The notes below the pieces were generated by a model. That model was given only the letters and a program-made list of their open reading frames with translations. It was not told where the DNA came from and did not search any database. A stretch of 8,371 nucleotides of DNA from Acidobacteriota bacterium (GTDB taxonomy: Bacteria; Acidobacteriota; Terriglobia; Terriglobales; Acidobacteriaceae), in assembly GCA_021781255.1 (NCBI GenBank), contig JAJXXG010000319.1, positions 1-8,371 on the forward strand. Direction: 5' to 3'. Every line of letters starts with the position of its first letter. Within the stretch, counting starts at the first letter, position 1. The position numbers and the translations under genes were made by a program. Shown one piece after another: positions 6,082-8,371 of this stretch.

Positions 6082-6438
6082 ATGGATTGTGTGAGGCAGG
6101 GCAGGTACAGGCTGCGGCGCGCAGGCGGATGGATGCTGCGGGCGGCTGCGCTGGCGCTGGTGGCGGTGATAGCGCTGCAGGGCAGGGCGGAGGATCGCGC
6201 CGTGAAGTCGCGCGTGTCGCCGGTGTATCCGGAGGTTGCCAAGCGCATGCGGGTTACCGGCGTAGTGAAGTTGGAAGTGACGGTGGATGCGGCGGGCATG
6301 GTGACGGATGTGAAGACGGTAAGCGGGAACCACATGCTTTCAACGGCGGCCGAGGAAGCGGTGCGTAAGTGGCGGTTTGTGCGGGGCGAGGGCCCGTCCA
6401 CGGTGAATCTGGATATCCGCTTCGATATGAATGAGTAG
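6082..6438 (+). CDS. Small secreted TonB C-terminal-domain protein
   Basis: The product has 118 residues. A basic N-terminus and hydrophobic core (about 19-33, AAALALVAVIAL) ending in QGRA-ED suggests a signal peptide cut near residue 36, although an uncleaved anchor is possible. Residues 44-116 are a TonB C-terminal fold: RVSPVYPEVAKRMRVTGVV (44-62), VTVDAAGMVTDVKTVSG (66-82), LSTAAEEAVRKWRF (86-99) and a last strand VNLDIRF (108-114). Classical TonB has a proline-rich spacer between anchor and domain; it is absent here, so contact with outer-membrane receptors across the periplasm is unlikely. Stand-alone domains of this sort are common in Acidobacteriota and their role is unknown. The start is supported by GGAGG (6068-6072), nine bases before the ATG. 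It is 116 bases from the CYTH gene, so probably a separate unit. Confidence 0.8.
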   Translation: MDCVRQGRYRLRRAGGWMLRAAALALVAVIALQGRAEDRAVKSRVSPVYPEVAKRMRVTGVVKLEVTVDAAGMVTDVKTVSGNHMLSTAAEEAVRKWRFVRGEGPSTVNLDIRFDMNE

Positions 6439-6454
6439 TGGGGAGCGCAAAGAA

Positions 6455-6485
6455 CAGCGGCGGTGGGAGGCTGCCACCGCCGCTG
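6455..6485. terminator. Strong hairpin terminator between the TonB-like gene and secA
   Basis: CAGCGGCGGTGG (6455-6466) and CCACCGCCGCTG (6474-6485) form a perfect 12-bp GC-rich stem with a seven-base loop. On the minus strand it is followed by TTCTTTG, a fair T-tract, so it should end secA transcription 13 bases past its stop. On the plus strand the following bases (ATTCC) are not T-rich, so termination of the TonB-like gene would be weaker. The placement between two convergent genes suits a shared terminator. Confidence 0.8.
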
Positions 6486-6497
6486 ATTCCGGCCCGG

Positions 6498-8371
6498 CTA
6501 CTTTTCAGCGCCGTGGCATTTCTTGTACTTCTTGCCGGAGCCGCAGGGGCAGGGATCGTTGCGGCCAACTTTGTCGCCGGTGATGCGTTGGGTGGGCTGG
6601 GAGGCTTCGCCGGCTCCGGCGCGGCTGGCGACTGCGAGCTCGCGCTGCTTCTTGCGGTGGAACTCCTTCTCCAACGCGTCGATGGTGGTGGAGGGCTGGC
6701 GCGTGGGGATGGCAATTTCGCGCGGCTGGGTGCCGTCCGGAGACAGCTCTGCGCTGGCTACGGGCGGCGCGGCCGGGACCTCGCGGCGCGGCTCGGGCGC
6801 GACGTTGACGGGCTGGCCGTCGGGGCCGATGATCTGCATCCGGAAGAGGAAGCGGCAGGTATCCTCCTGGAACTTGAGCATCATGGCCTCGAACATGTCG
6901 AAGGATTCCTTTTTGTAGGCCACGAGTGGGTCCTGCTGCGCGTAGCCGCGCAGGCCGATGCCCTCCTTGAGGTGGTCCATGGAGAGCAGGTGTTCCTTCC
7001 AGAGGCCGTCGATGACGCTGAGCATGACCATGCGTTCGTGGTAGCGCATGGTTTCTGAGCCGAGGATTTTTTCCTTGGCTTCGTACTGTTCCTTGAGCTT
7101 GTCAAAGATGGTGTCGCCGAGTTCGTGGCGTGTGATTTCGAGCGGATTGATGCCGGCAGCGGAGAGGCTGAGGCCGAACTGGCCGATGAGCTTTTCTTCC
7201 AGATCCTTGATGTTCCACTGGTCGGGATGCTTATCCTCGGGGGTGAACTCGTCGAGCAGACTGCTGAGGATGCCGCCGACGTAGTCTTCGAGGATGAGTT
7301 CGCGCTGCTCGACGCCTTCGAGGAGCTGGCGGCGCAGGCCGTAGACGGCTTCGCGCTGCTTGTTCATGACGTCGTCGTATTCGAGCAGGTGCTTGCGGGA
7401 TTCGAAGTTCTGCGCTTCGACGGCTTTTTGCGCGCCTTCGATGCGCTTGGAGATCATCTTGGACTCGATGGGCACGCCTTCTTCCATGCCGAGGCGCTCA
7501 AGCAGCGTGCTGACCCACTGCTTGGCGAAGATGCGCATGAGGTCGTCTTCGAGCGAGAGGAAGAAGCGCGATGCGCCGGGGTCGCCCTGGCGGCCGGCGC
7601 GGCCGCGAAGCTGATTGTCGATGCGGCGTGACTCGTGGCGCTCGGTGCCGAGGATGAAGAGGCCGCCGGCCTCGATGACCTGGGCGTGTTCCTGCTGCGC
7701 GGCCTGGTTGTAGACGGCGAATGTCTCGGTCCAGTCGGACTCGGAGACTTCGAACTCCTGGCCCTGATAGTAGAAGCGCTGGAATCCGGCGGGGGCCATG
7801 GGGTTGATGGCACCTTCGGCGACGCTGATGGCGCGGGCCCTGCCCTTCTTGACCAGCTCCTGGCGGGACATGAATTCGGCGTTGCCGCCGAGGAGGATGT
7901 CAGTGCCGCGGCCGGCCATGTTGGTGGCGATGGTGACCATGCCGAGGCGTCCGGCCTGGGCCACGATTTCTGCTTCGCGCTCGTGGAACTTGGCGTTGAG
8001 CACGACGTGGCGCACGCCTTTGCGGGCGAGGATGCTGGAGAGCAGCTCGCTTTTCTCGATGGACGTGGTGCCGACGAGCACGGGCTGCTGCTTTTCGTGG
8101 AGCAGGGAGATGTCGTCCGCGACGGCCTTGTATTTTTCCTTGGCGGTGCGGAAGACGATGTCGGGATTTTCAACGCGGAGCAGCGGCTTGTTGGTGGGGA
8201 TGACGACGATTTCGAGCTTGTAGATTTTCTCGAACTCGGCGGCCTCGGTTTCGGCGGTGCCGGTCATGCCGCTGAGTTTTTGATAGAGGCGGAAGTAGTT
8301 CTGGAAGGTGATGGTGGCAAGGGTCTGGTCTTCCTTGCGGATGTTGACGCCTTCCTTTGCCTCGATGGACT
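6498..8371 (-). CDS. secA: Preprotein translocase ATPase SecA (C-terminal 623 residues)
   Basis: SecA drives unfolded preproteins through SecYEG using ATP. About 350 N-terminal residues, with Walker A and most of the preprotein-binding region, lie beyond the right edge; the frame is open to the edge. Counting from MTGTAET (Met codon 8265-8267): [11 protein letters not shown] (67-77), [16 protein letters not shown] (114-129) and [20 protein letters not shown] (209-228) are helicase motifs of the second motor domain. [11 protein letters not shown] (295-305) opens the helical scaffold, and [17 protein letters not shown] (411-427) with [18 protein letters not shown] (430-447) is the family's long helix and two-helix finger region. 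A linker (about 480-565) precedes the zinc-binding tail, [16 protein letters not shown] (571-586), with C573, C575, C584 and H585, which binds SecB and ribosomes in other species. The loop between GGN and EAGGL is about 38 residues longer than in E. coli. Identity is certain. Confidence 0.97.
   Translation of the reverse strand, partial: SIEAKEGVNIRKEDQTLATITFQNYFRLYQKLSGMTGTAETEAAEFEKIYKLEIVVIPTNKPLLRVENPDIVFRTAKEKYKAVADDISLLHEKQQPVLVGTTSIEKSELLSSILARKGVRHVVLNAKFHEREAEIVAQAGRLGMVTIATNMAGRGTDILLGGNAEFMSRQELVKKGRARAISVAEGAINPMAPAGFQRFYYQGQEFEVSESDWTETFAVYNQAAQQEHAQVIEAGGLFILGTERHESRRIDNQLRGRAGRQGDPGASRFFLSLEDDLMRIFAKQWVSTLLERLGMEEGVPIESKMISKRIEGAQKAVEAQNFESRKHLLEYDDVMNKQREAVYGLRRQLLEGVEQRELILEDYVGGILSSLLDEFTPEDKHPDQWNIKDLEEKLIGQFGLSLSAAGINPLEITRHELGDTIFDKLKEQYEAKEKILGSETMRYHERMVMLSVIDGLWKEHLLSMDHLKEGIGLRGYAQQDPLVAYKKESFDMFEAMMLKFQEDTCRFLFRMQIIGPDGQPVNVAPEPRREVPAAPPVASAELSPDGTQPREIAIPTRQPSTTIDALEKEFHRKKQRELAVASRAGAGEASQPTQRITGDKVGRNDPCPCGSGKKYKKCHGAEK

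Noticed and set aside
7125..7631. Open frame opposite secA
   Set aside because: Antisense to a certain gene, with a repetitive acidic and aliphatic composition dictated by secA codons.
1..8371. CRISPR array, tRNA, rRNA, transposase or integrase
   Set aside because: No regularly spaced repeats, cloverleaf-like sequences or mobile-element proteins were seen on either strand.

Overview
The window is a GC-rich bacterial chromosome segment with eight genes that run to completion or an edge in good coding frames, plus several short regulatory or repeat elements. Three features suggest a member of the Acidobacteriota (Terriglobia type): high GC, a divergent Hfq-like protein carrying a long N-terminal extension, and a dispersed repeat of the 'CTCAAGATGACA' kind beside sua5. 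This is inference from memory of such genomes; there is no rRNA or other marker to prove it.

Layout, left to right. (1) 1-449, minus: N-terminal part of a type-I ABC exporter, cut by the left edge. (2) 628-1086, plus: a small two-helix membrane protein of the DUF4231 (SLATT-like) type. (3) 1098-2159, minus: a TIR-domain protein with one membrane helix and a C-terminal extracytoplasmic domain, ending 11 bases from gene 2, tail to tail. (4) 2326-3426, plus: holB, clamp-loader delta prime. (5) 3635-3973, plus: Hfq-like Sm-fold protein. (6) 4115-4206: non-coding dispersed repeat with a duplicated core. (7) 4207-5307, minus: Sua5-type threonylcarbamoyl-AMP synthase. (8) 5384-5965, plus: CYTH-domain protein with a probable near-leaderless promoter. 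(9) 6082-6438, plus: small secreted TonB C-terminal-domain protein. (10) 6498-8371, minus: C-terminal two thirds of SecA, cut by the right edge, with a strong hairpin terminator at 6455-6485 between it and gene 9.

Most of the window is core housekeeping: replication (holB), RNA metabolism (Hfq-like), tRNA modification (sua5) and protein export (secA), arranged as separate transcription units with frequent strand switches rather than one operon. The accessory part is 560-2220, where a TIR protein and a DUF4231/SLATT-like 2TM protein face each other. Both families recur in bacterial conflict and immunity systems, so this pair is the best candidate for an undescribed system here. The convergent order and the single occurrence make that a hypothesis only.

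No CRISPR array, tRNA, rRNA, insertion sequence or phage gene was seen. No gene-free stretch exceeds 300 bases.
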